This document shows positions 11,201 through 22,910 of a DNA stretch of 64,000 nucleotides, piece after piece. The notes beneath the pieces were generated by a model. The model was not told the DNA's origin, made no database searches, and saw only the letters and a program-made list of their open reading frames with translations. The stretch comes from Lycorma delicatula (taxonomy: Eukaryota; Arthropoda; Insecta; Hemiptera; Fulgoridae): positions 36,145,020-36,209,019 of the forward strand of contig NC_134464.1 in NCBI RefSeq assembly GCF_047948215.1, in the 5' to 3' direction. Both the position numbers and the translations under genes were made by a program. Positions within the stretch are counted from its first letter, which is position 1. Every line of letters begins with the position of its first letter.

Positions 11201-12930
11201 GTAATGTCACATGTTATGTCATTACAACTAAACAAAAGATGCTAGCGCCTTGACATATTTTGTAGTAAAAAGCTCAAATATGTAATCACATAACAAATGT
11301 ATTTGTTCACATAACAAATGTATGTGCCATCAGAGATGGCACTGCTAGTTACACAAAGACTGTCAGTCACCTTTTCCATTGGACAGATTTTGTATATAGT
11401 GGTAATAAAATTAAATAATTCAAGAATCTTATTTTCACTTGGTTTTTGTTTTATAAAAAAAAATGCACAAACATTTTGGTAAAAATATACAATTTTTATG
11501 GTACAGGAAATGTATATAATAATTATGTTACTACTGCTGTTGTTTTTATCCTATTTGCTTCTTATCTTATTGCTTTATATTATTACTGTTAATTATAGTT
11601 ATTGATATTATTTAATCTGATTTACTTTATATCTTATCTTGTTATATCGTATTATTATTTTTAAGAAATTGATTTTTAGTTTTATTATCAAAATAATAGT
11701 GTTAAGTCATCAACATAATATTATATTTATGTCATCATTTAACTTTTTTATTGGATAATATTGTAAAACAATTACTAAAATTATTGTCACTTTCTTTTAA
11801 CCATTCAATTTATTTTAATTTAATTTCACTGCATGATAAATGGGATAATGTGACTTTCTCTGTTGAACGTTTTAGTTGTTTTATATGATCAAATTCATTG
11901 GGTGGAGTTGATGTGTTGCACAGAACCAGTTTTTAAGAGTTGTATGACCTTGCTCTCTTACTCTTGACTCCCAGGATATCAGTATGTTTTGTATGTATGT
12001 GTGTGAACTTATTAGCAGTACCATACTACCGTGAAGTCATACATGTGTAATAGTAGACAGTATCCTGAATAGCAAAATTAATGAGCTGCAACATATTATA
12101 TTATGTTGTTCTGTTAGAACAGAACAGGAAATGGACTTCTACTGTTATTTGCTACTTTCACTATTAACGCAATGAAAGTAAATAAATACTGTCGCTCTTT
12201 TGCTGTATTTAGCAACCTACTATACTACCTTTAAAGTACATGATTACAAAGCGTTAATGACACTCCTTTTCATAATAATCAATGCAAGACATTACATATT
12301 TTATGGTTATTATTTAATATTACATATTATAATTTTATGATTTTTTAAAATTATTTCAGCCACAATTACTATTTTTTTTTGTAGGAGGAATGCCTTATAT
12401 TCTTTGGATAACCAAAAATGAAACTTGCTAAAAATAATAAATTAAAAAAAAAATGTAAATAGGTTTGGGAGATCCATAACTACTATTGATACTCTAAAGA
12501 AAGTTTTTTTTATATATTTCCATGTATATGAGATCTGTATCCATCATTTATCTCTTCTTCTTCATTTACAAACAGATAATGTTCTTGTTTTGGCTCGTAC
12601 ATTACATTTATAAAATTTATTTTGTTCAACTCCTGAAGCTAGCCTATATCCTTTCCTCCTTTTCATATTTCATGACGAGAGATTAACCATAATGGCATTT
12701 ATCTCACATTTATTTATACCTTTTTGTTATTTATATCATAGTTCAAATTTCCTCATTACAGCTTATCCAGTCCATCCCACCTTTTAACAGCCTGAAGGAA
12801 TCTCAACTCTGCTGACCAACTAGTTACCTTTTACTAGACAACCTTTTAACCAATTATTACTTTCCTGTCTAGATAACACTATAGCTCCAAAAAGGAACGT
12901 ATTATAATTGTTCCATTTTAGGCATATGCA
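11200..12930. other. AT-rich intergenic DNA beyond the mariner relic
   Basis: At 11283-11325 CACATAACAAATGTAT is present twice in tandem (with TTGTT and GTGCC junctions). Region 12760-12990 is somewhat less AT-rich (CTTATCCAGTCCATCCCACC) and may be the start of the element containing repeat C. No gene seen. Confidence 0.5.
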
Positions 12931-13059
12931 GTTTTCATCGAATCTAGATGTTTTGACACCTAAGGAACCCAATCAACCAGATAGAAATTCTCTAAATGTT
13001 AATGTTCGTATGTGTACAGTACATGTGTGTGTTCGGTGTTTGCCTCAAAATCACCTTAT

Positions 13060-13330
13060 ATCTCCAGATCTACTGGACCGATTTTGACCAATGTTGGTTA
13101 ACTTCTATTTATGGGTCATTGATGCCATTAAATTTTCAACTTTGAAAAGGGGTGAGATTGTAGAGTAAGGTCATCCTCAGTATCTTGAGAGTTTTCCTAA
13201 TTAAGGTCATATTTTTCATAGGTGCATTTTTTAACAATTAAAAAAATAATATTTGCAAAAAGAAAATTTTGAAAAATCGCACTCCACCACAAAGAATGTT
13301 CTAAACTACTGCTATTGTGATGTCACAGGT
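13060..13330 (+). repeat. Dispersed repeat C, copy 1
   Basis: The following elements recur in reverse complement at 20060-20350: ATTTTGACCAATGTTGGTTA, ATGCCATTAAATTTTCAACT, AAGGTCATCCTCAGTATCTT, CCTAATTAAGGTCATATTTT and CACTCCACC...AATGTTCTAAACT. No coding sequence recognised. Class unknown; probably a non-autonomous transposable element. Confidence 0.7.
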
Positions 13331-13379
13331 GAGCAGTAGAATTTAATAAATGAATAATATTTAAGGTGAGTAAAAGTAA

Positions 13380-13480
13380 CTCGGTCTGCCTGGGTCTCGA
13401 ACTCAATCGCCCAGTTAACTTGGAATCTGGTGTGTTAACCCTTGCAGTTACACCAGTCTGCCGACTGTACAAGTGAAATT
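13380..13480 (-). mobile_element. tRNA-derived SINE head, third type
   Basis: On the minus strand: GGCAGACTGGTGTAACTGCA (A-box-like), then AGATTCCAAGTTAACTGGGC, and GATTGAGTTCGAGACCCAGG (B-box-like). The 75-85 bp spacing fits a tRNA-like promoter, but arm pairing is not convincing as a functional tRNA. It abuts dispersed repeat C (13060-13330) and may be part of the same composite element. Confidence 0.45.
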
Positions 13481-13929
13481 AGTTCTAGGTAAGTTGTGAA
13501 ATTACATTAGTTTAGTTAGTGCCAACTGTCGCCACTACTATTGCCACAGGTATGTGAATTAAATACGGTATGCGTTTTAGTTAGAATCATTAAATTAAAT
13601 AAATGAAAAAATATTATATTTAAATAAAATTATAAATATTTTAAATGAAGGTGTATGTGTGTGATCTTTTAAAAATAAAAAACAAAATTCTAATTAGCAA
13701 CACATTTAATAAAAGCCCCCCAATGAAAATGGAAGAATCAATGAAATTAATTCACATCTGTGTTAAAGGAAGAAGAATGAACATTTACAGAAGATATAGA
13801 GATCTTTAAATTAAAATGTAACAATAAAATGTAAAGAATTACAAAAATTTAAAATTACCAGTACAATAAGTCAATGGAATGGTTCCAAAATGCATTATAA
13901 AAAAGTGAAGCTAAGAAACGTGTAAATAC

Positions 13930-15480
13930 TACTCAAAATAGAAACGGATAACTTCTGTTACATGTGTCTGTTATTTTATATCTAAAGAACAATAAAATTT
14001 GACTCTACTAGTTAAAAAATGTTAAGAAATATATTTTGGCTGCAAAGTTGAGAATCAAGATAAGAGCTGGGTCCCTCATATCTGCTGTACAACATGTGTG
14101 AAACGACTGACAGACTGGGCAAGGGGTAATCAGCATGATTCTTGGCATACTGAAGGAGTGGCATGAACCAAAATATCATTTGTTTGACTGTTATTTCTTT
14201 ATTATAAAGATAAAAGGAATTAGTAAATCCAAACATACAGTATAGTACATGAATTTACTGTCTGCTATAAGAGCAGTTCCTCATGTGAGGACTTTCCTGT
14301 ACCACATCCTTCAAAATACTGACTTCAAAAGATGAATCAAAATATAAGGTATCCATTGAAGTTCAACATAAGAAGCAAGATGATACTTATAAATGATGCT
14401 TAACTGATAACTCAAGGTGAATTATAACTTTGGGATTTAATTAATTTGGGAAAATTAAAAAAAATTTAATTAATTTGGGAATTATTACTTTGGGATTTAA
14501 TCTTGTTGAAAAACGAAGCTGAGGTTTTGGAATCTAGGCTGAAAGTTTTCAACCTAATACTGACACTAAAGTGAATTTCTTTCTAATAGAGTGAGTTTCT
14601 AATTGTCAGGAAGAGTTTCATGATTTAAATTCTGAAGAAAACCATTTAGTGTACTGTAACTCTACTTTTTTTTTAACCTTTGGGTCCACCGTTAGTTATT
14701 GCTTTAGAGGATGAGATGAATGATTTGTAGTATGTGTGAAAATGCGATGGCTGACCGGTATTTGAACCTGGGACCTCTGGTCGAAAGGCTGAGACAACTA
14801 TAACTCTACTTGTGCTGTCATCATAAGTGCACATCATCAGTATAACTCTAAAAAATGGAGACTGTTCTTTGAAAACTAGTTTAAATGCTGTTCTTTTGCA
14901 CAATGGCAACAAATTTCCTTCTGCATCGTTGGCTTATACAAATAACATGAAAGAAACATATGAAAGTCCTGTTAGAAAAAATTCAGTATAACAAATGTCG
15001 TCAGACTTAAGCTATATTTTAAAAGTTATTGTATTTATTATTTTAATGGGTTTGCAGGTTGACTACACTGAATTTTATGGTTATTTTTGAGAGGAGGATT
15101 TGGCTAGACAGCAGAGACAAGAGAAGTCATTCTATCAGAAAGAAATGGCCAGAGTGTGAAGCACTATCCCCTTTACAGAAATATTCTGTATATTCCCACT
15201 AGTTAACTCAGAAATGTTTCTTCTACCTTCAGTGCATATCAAATTTAGGGCTTTTCAAAAACTTTGTTAAGGTGATGGATAAAAATGGTGCTGGATATCA
15301 TTATTTAAAATAAAAATTTCCGTGTATTAGTGATGCTAAAACCAATGAAAGAATATTTTTGGGTTGCCAAATAAGAACTTTGATTAGAAATGGTCAATTC
15401 AAAGAACTGCTGTGCCAGGTCAAAAAGTCAGTGTGAGGATCATTTAAAAGTGTTATGAAGAATTTTTAAGAATTCATAAG
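13930..15480 (+). pseudogene. Broken copy B of an intronless transposon-like protein family
   Basis: In shifting frames the + strand reads DNFCYMC (near 13948), FGCKVENQDKSWVPHICCTT followed by C (14030-14095), a middle block DLILLKNEAEVLESRLKVFN (about 14496-14555), SLNAVLLHNGNKFPS (14878-14922), NNMKETYES, and GLFKNFVKVMDKNGAGYHYL (15250-15310) with FLGCQIRTLIRNGQF beyond. The order is the same as in the copy at 22911-24573, so the two are homologous. I recall such ORFs as multicopy, uncharacterised proteins of arthropod genomes, probably transposon-derived; no function is claimed. The N-terminal Cys/His pattern (CxxC then CC..C) suggests a zinc-binding head. A SINE interrupts it at 14668-14800. 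Confidence 0.72.
14668..14800 (-). mobile_element. SINE family B (B1 tail) nested in the broken transposon-like gene
   Basis: On the minus strand: GTCTCAGCCTTTCGACCAGA, GGTCCCAGGTTCAAATACCG (B box), CATCTCATCCTCTAAAGCAA, GGTGGACCC, and poly(A) (T run at 14667-14674 on +). Flanking direct repeats TAACTCTACTT at 14657-14667 and 14801-14811 are identical, an 11-bp target-site duplication. The A-box end is missing, i.e. a 5' truncated insertion. Confidence 0.85.
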
Positions 15481-16118
15481 TCCCCAATAATTCTAACATT
15501 GTAGGTGGATTATTACAGTCATATAAACATATGGGGTAAAAGGAAAAAAATAAAAAACATCAAATAATTATTAACAAGAAAATCAAAAAATAAATAATTA
15601 AAATAATCATAAAAAACATTTAGATAAAAAATTATCAATTAAAAAGAGAAAGAACCAAAAAGAGTATTAAAAAAACCACACTAAGATGCTCAGTCCAAGA
15701 AAATTTTCTTTCTTGGATTCACACTTGGTTTTCTTTTCTGGTTAATCTCATTCCATCAGTGACAAGCACAAGAACACTTCACCAATAAACCTCAGTCATG
15801 GAAAACAGTTAACAGCGACAGTGAAGGGCAAGAATGCAAGTATATTCTTAAAGCTTTAAGAAACAAGCTTTATTGGGTGCTGAAGATGGATGTTCCAGAT
15901 GCTAAACTCAAAAGGAAAACAAATACCACCACATTTTAGGTCACTTTGAGTAGTGAGCTGCATGCATGTAAATTCTTAAATTTCTTTCAAACTTTACCTG
16001 TGTAAACAAAAAAAAAAAATTGTGGATAATGGAGGAAACCTATTTACATATTTGAATTCAGAATGAAAAGTTGTATTAGGATCACATGTTTTGTTTCCTG
16101 TACCAAAAAAAATTTATT

Positions 16119-16208
16119 CTCAGTGTTATTTATTTTTAAATAAATAACACTGAGCATGTTATTGCATGGGGGTAGTTATTATGGGGGTATTTAAAATAAA
16201 TACCCCCA
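16119..16208. repeat. Pair of adjacent perfect or near-perfect hairpins
   Basis: 16119-16154 is CTCAGTGTTATTTATTT with its near-exact complement (36 nt, 17 of 18 pairs). 16182-16208 is TGGGGGTATTTA, loop AAA, then TAAATACCCCCA (12 perfect pairs). The spacer also contains a second GGGGGT. No gene is nearby; not a terminator in any meaningful eukaryotic sense. Confidence 0.75.
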
Positions 16209-16884
16209 ATATTAATTTTATTCAAACCAAATAAAATATAGTTAAAAAATATTACAAAATGTATAAAGCATGGAATAATTAATGTATTATTTACCTATAA
16301 TTATTATTTCTGTCTTTTAATTAATCTTTAGAATAAAAAAGCTAGATTTTTTTATTTCATAGTCATTAGTAATTGATTAATTTATTAAAGAATTGATTTT
16401 GAGTTTTTTTAATGAATCCAAGCTGACTGGCATATGCTTAATTTAATTAATACCTCCTTTTATTAGAGCAGCATTTAATTTCAAAATAAATTAATCAGTT
16501 AGTAATAATAGTTGTTTATTATTAATAAATATAAATATTAGTTGCAAATATCTAATTGTACTGAATAAAGTAACTTACTCATATTAATCTTTACCTGTAA
16601 CTACATTAAGATTTTCTGAAAAATATATATGTACTTGTATAGTTGTTAAATTTTTATTTCTTTTTTGTTTTTATAATTTGTTGTTGTAATTATAAAATTA
16701 TTATAAGAAGGTATTTGAAAAAAAATTATTTAAAAAAAACAACTGTTGTAGAGAGTAAAGGACTGTTAATCGTGTAATAATACATTTTGTCCTATTATTG
16801 GCCACAATTATATAAACTTCCTAGTATTGGTGGATAATTTCTTTGCAAAAGTTATTATACATAAATTGTAATGTTGTAAAATTT

Positions 16885-17035
16885 TAAATATCACCACACA
16901 AGCTTGAAATTTGGGCATGGGATATGGAAATGGAATTTTATTGCGAATGAAAAATGCCATGCCTCAACAGGGTTCAAACCCAGGACCTCTGGATGAAACA
17001 CCAAGATGCTACCAATCCACCATGGAGATTGGTGG
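16885..17035 (-). mobile_element. SINE family B (B2 tail)
   Basis: On the minus strand: CTCCATGGTGGATTGGTAGC (A box region), CATCCAGAGGTCCTGGGTTT and GAACCCTG (B box), GAGGCATGGCATTTTTCATT. The tail has AATAAAATTCCATTTCCATA and TTTCAAGCTTGTGTGGTGAT. This tail differs from B1 but matches the copy at 56245-56385. Confidence 0.75.
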
Positions 17036-17189
17036 ATTCTTTTTTGATTCTCAACCTGTTGATCAGTTGCAAATATTTTTCATACTAATAACTTTTGAGT
17101 CGTCTGCTTCATTTTTTCATTTGAACTGCAATATTGATGTCTTTTGATGTCTTTCATTGTTTGATTTATATATTAAGTCTCTGATTTTT

Positions 17190-17350
17190 TCTGTAATTTT
17201 AATATAACCTTCATTACCTTCCTTCCAAATTTCCTTCAATATAACCTCCATTCAGCCTTTCTTATAAACTTCTTCAGTACCTTATAACCTTCCCCTTTCA
17301 ACCTTCATTTTAACCTCTGTATAACCTTCCCTCAATATAAACTTTATCAT
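17190..17350. repeat. Degenerate short repeat of TATAACCTTCC type
   Basis: AATATAACCTTC, AATATAACCTCC, TTATAAACTTC, TTATAACCTTCC, TGTATAACCTTCC and AATATAAACTTT recur at irregular 15-35 bp steps over about 160 bp. Confidence 0.6.
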
Positions 17351-17833
17351 TTTGTAATTCCCTTAAGTCGTGTAAAGGTTGCTAAAAAGCCATAAAAAGT
17401 CACTCTCTGTGATTTACAACATATTTTATATTATTTTTCTAGTCTTGATTTTACAATGAGCTTTTTCAGTTTTAATTTTGTAGATCCATCGTTGTAATTT
17501 CAATAACATTCTGTAGCTCTACATATCAAGTGATTTTAACTTTCTCTTTTCTTCAATCCCTAGTAGCCAGGTCTCACTTTCATTTTAAAAAAAAGCTACT
17601 TGTATTTACAGTTTAATGTAGCTTTCAACTGTGTAAATATCACTTCATCTGTAATAATAATTGTTTTTTAATGCTATATTTATATTCATATTAAGTTTAT
17701 CAAAATTACTAGAGTAGATTTGTTAATTTGTTTAAAAGAAATAACCATTCCTGTCTAGTATAGCTATTCCTTAAAAAAATTCCCAATAATAGTTTGTATT
17801 ACAAAATTGGTCAAAGACAAAAAAAAATGATTA

Positions 17834-18775
17834 CAGTTGAACTTCTATGTAACGAAATTGAGAATCCCGGGAAAAATTGATTAAATAGAGGTTTTCGTTA
17901 CATTGTTGTAAGAATTCCCAGTTTACTTTTTTTTTACAAATGTTTTAATTCCATTTTATGATAAATTAAAATTAAGTATAATTATTTTTCTTAATAGTGC
18001 TATAGAAAAAAAAGTAAATGTATTTTTTTTGTCATGTGTTATATATTAATCTAATATATCGTATATATAGTATAAAATATATAAATATATCGTATACTGT
18101 ATAAAAAGTATATATCCAGGTAAGGACTTACCTTGTTCTTAGAATGGATGTAGGTTACCACACTGTATTTTTATTTCTAGCCCATATTTTTTTACAACAA
18201 TAACACAGCAAATGAATACACTAACTTTTTTTTAAATTGATTAAAATAATACTAATCCTAATGCTTTCTTTAGTTTTTATATATTGATAGAGAATGTTCA
18301 CAGTATATAATTTTTAATACAATATGAATTTGTTACTTGATAAAGTGAGTTTTCTGTTGTATTCTGTGTTTTATTGTTAATGGATTATAAGAGAATCTTA
18401 GGAATATTCGCTTTACCAGATCAATAAAAATACCTGTCATTCTTGACAACAGTCAAGAATATTTTGTGTTTGTATACAGGTACAATTTAGGTATGGAAAT
18501 CAAAAGAATAACCACCTTAAACTCATAGAGATGTCCAAACAACTAAATTTAATGTCATTATTTTTAAAAAAATTTTGTAAAAATTACTGTATGTTACTTA
18601 ATATACTGTATTATGTTGATATGCAGTATGTTACCAGTTTATTATATTGAGCTATGAATACGTTAAATAAAAGTAAATTTATATGTAGTTTTATTAAAAT
18701 GTCATGGTGCAGTAGAAAAATTTATAAAATCGAGGTTTTCATAATATTGCAATAGTTTATAGAAAGGTTTGACTG
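17834..18775. mobile_element. TA-flanked inverted-repeat element (pogo/Tc1-like non-autonomous)
   Basis: The left end CAGTTGAACTTCTATGTAAC (17834) and the complement of the right end, CAGTCAAACCTTTCTATAAA (18775), match over about 25 bp with gaps. Each is directly flanked by TA (17832-17833 and 18776-18777), the target duplication of the Tc1/mariner/pogo superfamily. A second motif, GAGGTTTTC, lies inside both ends (17891 and 18733) in the same orientation. The 942-bp interior is AT-rich with no transposase reading frame, so it is a deletion derivative or fully decayed copy. Confidence 0.7.
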
Positions 18776-18779
18776 TAGT

Positions 18780-19985
18780 TAGTAACCGGATATAGTTTTA
18801 GATTTTTTTTATACATTTTGCATGGGTATAAAGTCAAATTAATTAAAAAGTAACTTTCTTTATTATTTTTTAAACAGATTTCTCTATTAAATAAATTATA
18901 TCAGTTAAAGTGACTGAAGCTCTAGTAAATGAAAACAGCCAGAAATGTGATAGAAATGGTAATTAGGTAAATTTTATTAAGTTCATTTTTACTTCCACTA
19001 TAGACAAAAACATAAAATCTATAGTAAAGATGTTTGAAATTGTAATTGTTTTTTTTAATAGGAATATTTGGTAAAAAAAGATAAAAAGTTATTTATTTAA
19101 TTATATTTAGACCAAAACTTGATTTTGGAAACAGAAAAGATGAAATATTCTTTTTATACCTTTCATAACCAGTAGATTTTTTTCTGATTAATATATTTTA
19201 TTATTTCAGTATTATTTCATATTAATAAATAACAGTATTCAAGTAAACACTTTTTTTTTAAATATAGTTTTTACGTACAATGGATTGTTTAATTTATTAT
19301 TGAAATGTTTAATTTATTTTAAAATTTAAAAATTTGTTCAATGGTTAAAAAATATGGTGGATGTATATTTCAGTTACAGTTAATAAAACATTAGATAACA
19401 TTTCTATTTATAATTTTCGTAGACTTAAAAATCAGTCAGGTGATAGATAATGTACAATAATTATCAGTTATATATAGTAATAATCATTTTAGATTCTTTT
19501 TTAGAGTGCTTATATTTATCTTGCTATAATCATCTAAGTATATTTCCACTTTCAAGCCAGGGTGATATAAAAGTACATATGTTAAAATTATCTTAGATAA
19601 TAATGTTCTTTAGTTAAATAATTGGGTAATATTACTTAAATTCATTGTTAAAGCAGTCATTCTGCATAATCAAACATTTATGTTCAAGTTAATTTGCAAA
19701 TTTGGAAGTATTGTTTTCTACAGATTTCCTTAAAGGTAATTAATTGAATATTATTTTTACAACTTTTTTTTTATTTCCTTAATTTTACTGCCCATATTGA
19801 TTTCTGATATAGTTTGAACTAAGTTGATTTAAATTATTTTTATCATACGAGTAATAATAAAAAAATAAAAAAACTGATGAAAGAGTTGTAGGACTTTCCT
19901 GTCATGTGGCTTTTTCTGATGCACGCTTACACACACAACTTAATTTAAAATATTTATAATTTTATTTAAATATACTATTTTTTAT
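18780..19985. other. AT-rich intergenic DNA, nothing recognised
   Basis: Stops in all frames and homopolymer runs. No shared repeats noticed. Confidence 0.5.
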
Positions 19986-20059
19986 ACAGCGTATGTCAGT
20001 GCTACACTAGTGTTACTTGTAGTGAGAGGAGGTACTATTGACACAAATTATCCACGTAG

Positions 20060-20350
20060 CCACCAGTTTAGAGCATTTTTTGGGGTGGGGTGTTTGAAAA
20101 ATCTTTTTGCAAATATTATTATTTTTTAATTATTAACAAATGTGCCTAAGAAATATAAGACCTTAATTAGGTAAAATCTTGAGATACTGAGGATGATACC
20201 TTGAAAAGGTGTCTTGAGATACTGAGGATGATACCCTGAAAAGGTGTGAAGGGATGATACCCTTGACCTTTTAAATTGAAAATTTAATGCCATCTAATGC
20301 CCCGTATTCATAAGTAATCTGGACAAGTTTGATCATCCCATTTTGATATT
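20060..20350 (-). repeat. Dispersed repeat C, copy 2, with internal duplication
   Basis: Reverse-complement counterpart of 13060-13330 (shared AGATACTGAGGATGATACC, TTGAAAATTTAATGCCATCT, CCAGTTTAGAGCATTTTTTG). An internal unit of about 34 bp (TTGAGATACTGAGGATGATA and following bases to AAAAGGTG) is tandemly duplicated at about 20180-20246, absent from copy 1. Confidence 0.7.
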
Positions 20351-20514
20351 TTTTCCAATTGTGCGTCAAATCTCTTTCCTATACCTGGTCAGCCGAAGCA
20401 ATAAAAATGCTATATTTACTATTATTTATAATATTAATGATTAAAATCATTAGTAACTTATATTTATAATAATTTTCAATTTTTTTTCCTTAATTTTATT
20501 TTACTTAATAAAAT

Positions 20515-20640
20515 TATTAACTTCGTAGCACTATAGTATAGTGCTACTATACTATACTATACTATATATTTAGTGCTACTTTGTTGTTGTTTTTTTGTTT
20601 TTCTTTGTTTTTTTTTGAAACAACATTTAAATTTTTACTT
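20515..20640. repeat. Short tandem TAGTGCTAC/TACTA tract
   Basis: CTTCGTAGCACTATAGTATA, GTGCTACTATACTATACTAT and ACTATATATTTAGTGCTACT form a small inverted and tandem repeat, followed by a T-rich (TTTTTGTTTTTCTTTG) stretch. Confidence 0.6.
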
Positions 20641-21064
20641 TACAACATATGACACAAAAGTGAGAGCTTTTATCTTGTATAAAAGGATGCGATGTTGTAG
20701 AATAAAATGAATATTAAATAAATATTTTGTTCTGATCGTAATACATTACAACTGATATGAGGAATTGGTACTACATGAGTAAAGAAATCTGATGTGGACA
20801 CCACATGACTTCCTTGCATGCCTATTAAATTACATATACAAATTTTTTAAATGAAAAATACATAAAATTTTATTTCATTAATAACTTCTGATATTTTTTT
20901 ATTTTTTTTTATTGTTATTGAATTATTATTTATCGTAAAAGTTTTTTTTACAATCAGAAATGAATAATTATTAATAAATCAACATATTTAAATTAAAAAC
21001 ATAAAAGTTAAAAAAAAACAAAGCCTTTCCTTTGTAAGATCCAAATATTTCATTAATTAAAATT

Positions 21065-21450
21065 TCATTTGACTATAACTCTGGAGCCAATGAAAGTAAA
21101 TACCACTTATGGTATATCATTGAAAATCTTTCAATGAGGGCTTATTACTGCATTTAAGAAAAAGTAAAAAATCCAAATTTTTGTGGCTTTTGATTTCAAA
21201 AGAATTTTAGGCTTTTTTGGACACTTCTGGTTCAGTTGATAGCAATCAAAAGTTGAGGTGCATAATTAGATGTTACAGCAATCCTAAATCCAAAATTTCA
21301 ACCTCCTATGGCTAATCGTTGTTGATTTATGCAAGGTAAATATGTACGTATGTACAGACATTACCCTAAATCTAGTGAAAATAAATTCAGGGATGGTCAA
21401 AATGGATATTTCCATTGAAATCTGAAACCCCAAATTTTTTGTTAGCACAA
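21065..21450. repeat. Candidate dispersed repeat
   Basis: TGACTATAACTCTGGAGCCA, GTATATCATTGAAAATCTTT and TATGTACGTATGTACAGACA look like the conserved boxes of a non-autonomous insect repeat. No second copy is in the window and no coding blocks were seen. Confidence 0.35.
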
Positions 21451-22905
21451 TACTTTCTTTACTTTTTACGATTAAGTAAAATGTTTTAAATTTTGTATTA
21501 AATAAATATTGATTTTTGTAATATTATATAAATATTACATTTTATATTTAAAATATTAGTACATGAAACAATAATAAAGGAAAAAAACAAATAAGGTCTT
21601 AATGAAAATTATTTTCGTTCTTATTTATTCAAACTTTAAACAGAGGTTTAGAAACTCTAGGGTTTAAAAAAAAAGTATTATTTAAAAGCTCATCTACAGA
21701 GTAATATTTTTTGTATAAAAGAAAATATATTAATCTTATTTTTGATGTAGTGGGAAAAACCTTTGATGGGTTAGTAATTTATTAAAAAAGGTAACATAAT
21801 AATAAAAAGGACCTTCTTACACTGTATTAGCTATAGGATCAAAACTGTTATGCTGTCTACTTTGACAGAGGAGAATAATGTCATTTGTTAAGAATAAATT
21901 AACAATTTCTTCCTGGAAATAGAATATTTTTGTATTTAAAAAAAAAATTGTCTTTTTGAACAAGATCTAAGAGATATCTTGTTTCAGAGAGCAATATTAT
22001 ATAGATGTAAGAAGATAATTTTTAAGAGATGAAGTCTTCTGTGGCAGTAAATTATTATAAATATTTTAAAATAGTAAGTAGGCAGTTTATTAATTAATTT
22101 AATTAATATTCACCATTTTTGAACAGCTACAGGTAGGTAGGATGGCCAACCAAAGGTTATTTATTGTTTGACATATTTATAAAAAGAAAATCCAGTCTTT
22201 CATGGATTTGTAAAGAAAACAATCTTTAAAATAAAAAGAACCATCTCAATATGTATGCATTTGATAAATCATCTTGAGCATAGATAAATATTCTAAAATA
22301 TATATACATACCGACTGAAATGAAGAAACTTCCAATTTTCGTTAAATCTGTTAAACAGTAAATGATTATTAAATAATTATCAATTAATTATTATTATCAA
22401 GTTTATTTAATAATAATAAATTATTATCAAATAATTATAAAACTAAATATTTTAAAGTTTTAAGCATTTACTAATCTGACACTCCAAGAATGTCAATGGT
22501 CACTGATAAGCTGTTACTATCTGGAGTTAAAAAAAAAAACCAGTAAAAAAATTACATTAGCCAAAAAAAAAATCTTTTCACTAATTTTGGGGTACTGAAT
22601 TCAAAACTGTTATAAGAATTTGTTTAATATGTCACATTTTTTAGATTCATATGATTTAGATATACAATCTATTTACCAATAAATGCATAATCACTGTGAA
22701 ATAGATATTTAAAAAAAATATGATTATTTATGTGTATTCATTTAAAATTTGGTTAAATCAAATAAATTTTTATTTAATCAAACACAGATAAATTGAAATA
22801 CATAATACAATTTTAGAGTAACAGTTTCTAAAAATCTAAATAATTCAAAATGTCTTTAGAATAACAGTTTTTAAAAGTTGAAATCATTGGAATTGTCTTA
22901 CTTTT
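21450..22905. other. AT-rich intergenic DNA, nothing recognised
   Basis: Contains a TAATTATTATCAA-type imperfect repeat at 22365-22440. No coding blocks on either strand. Confidence 0.5.
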
Positions 22906-22910
22906 AATTT

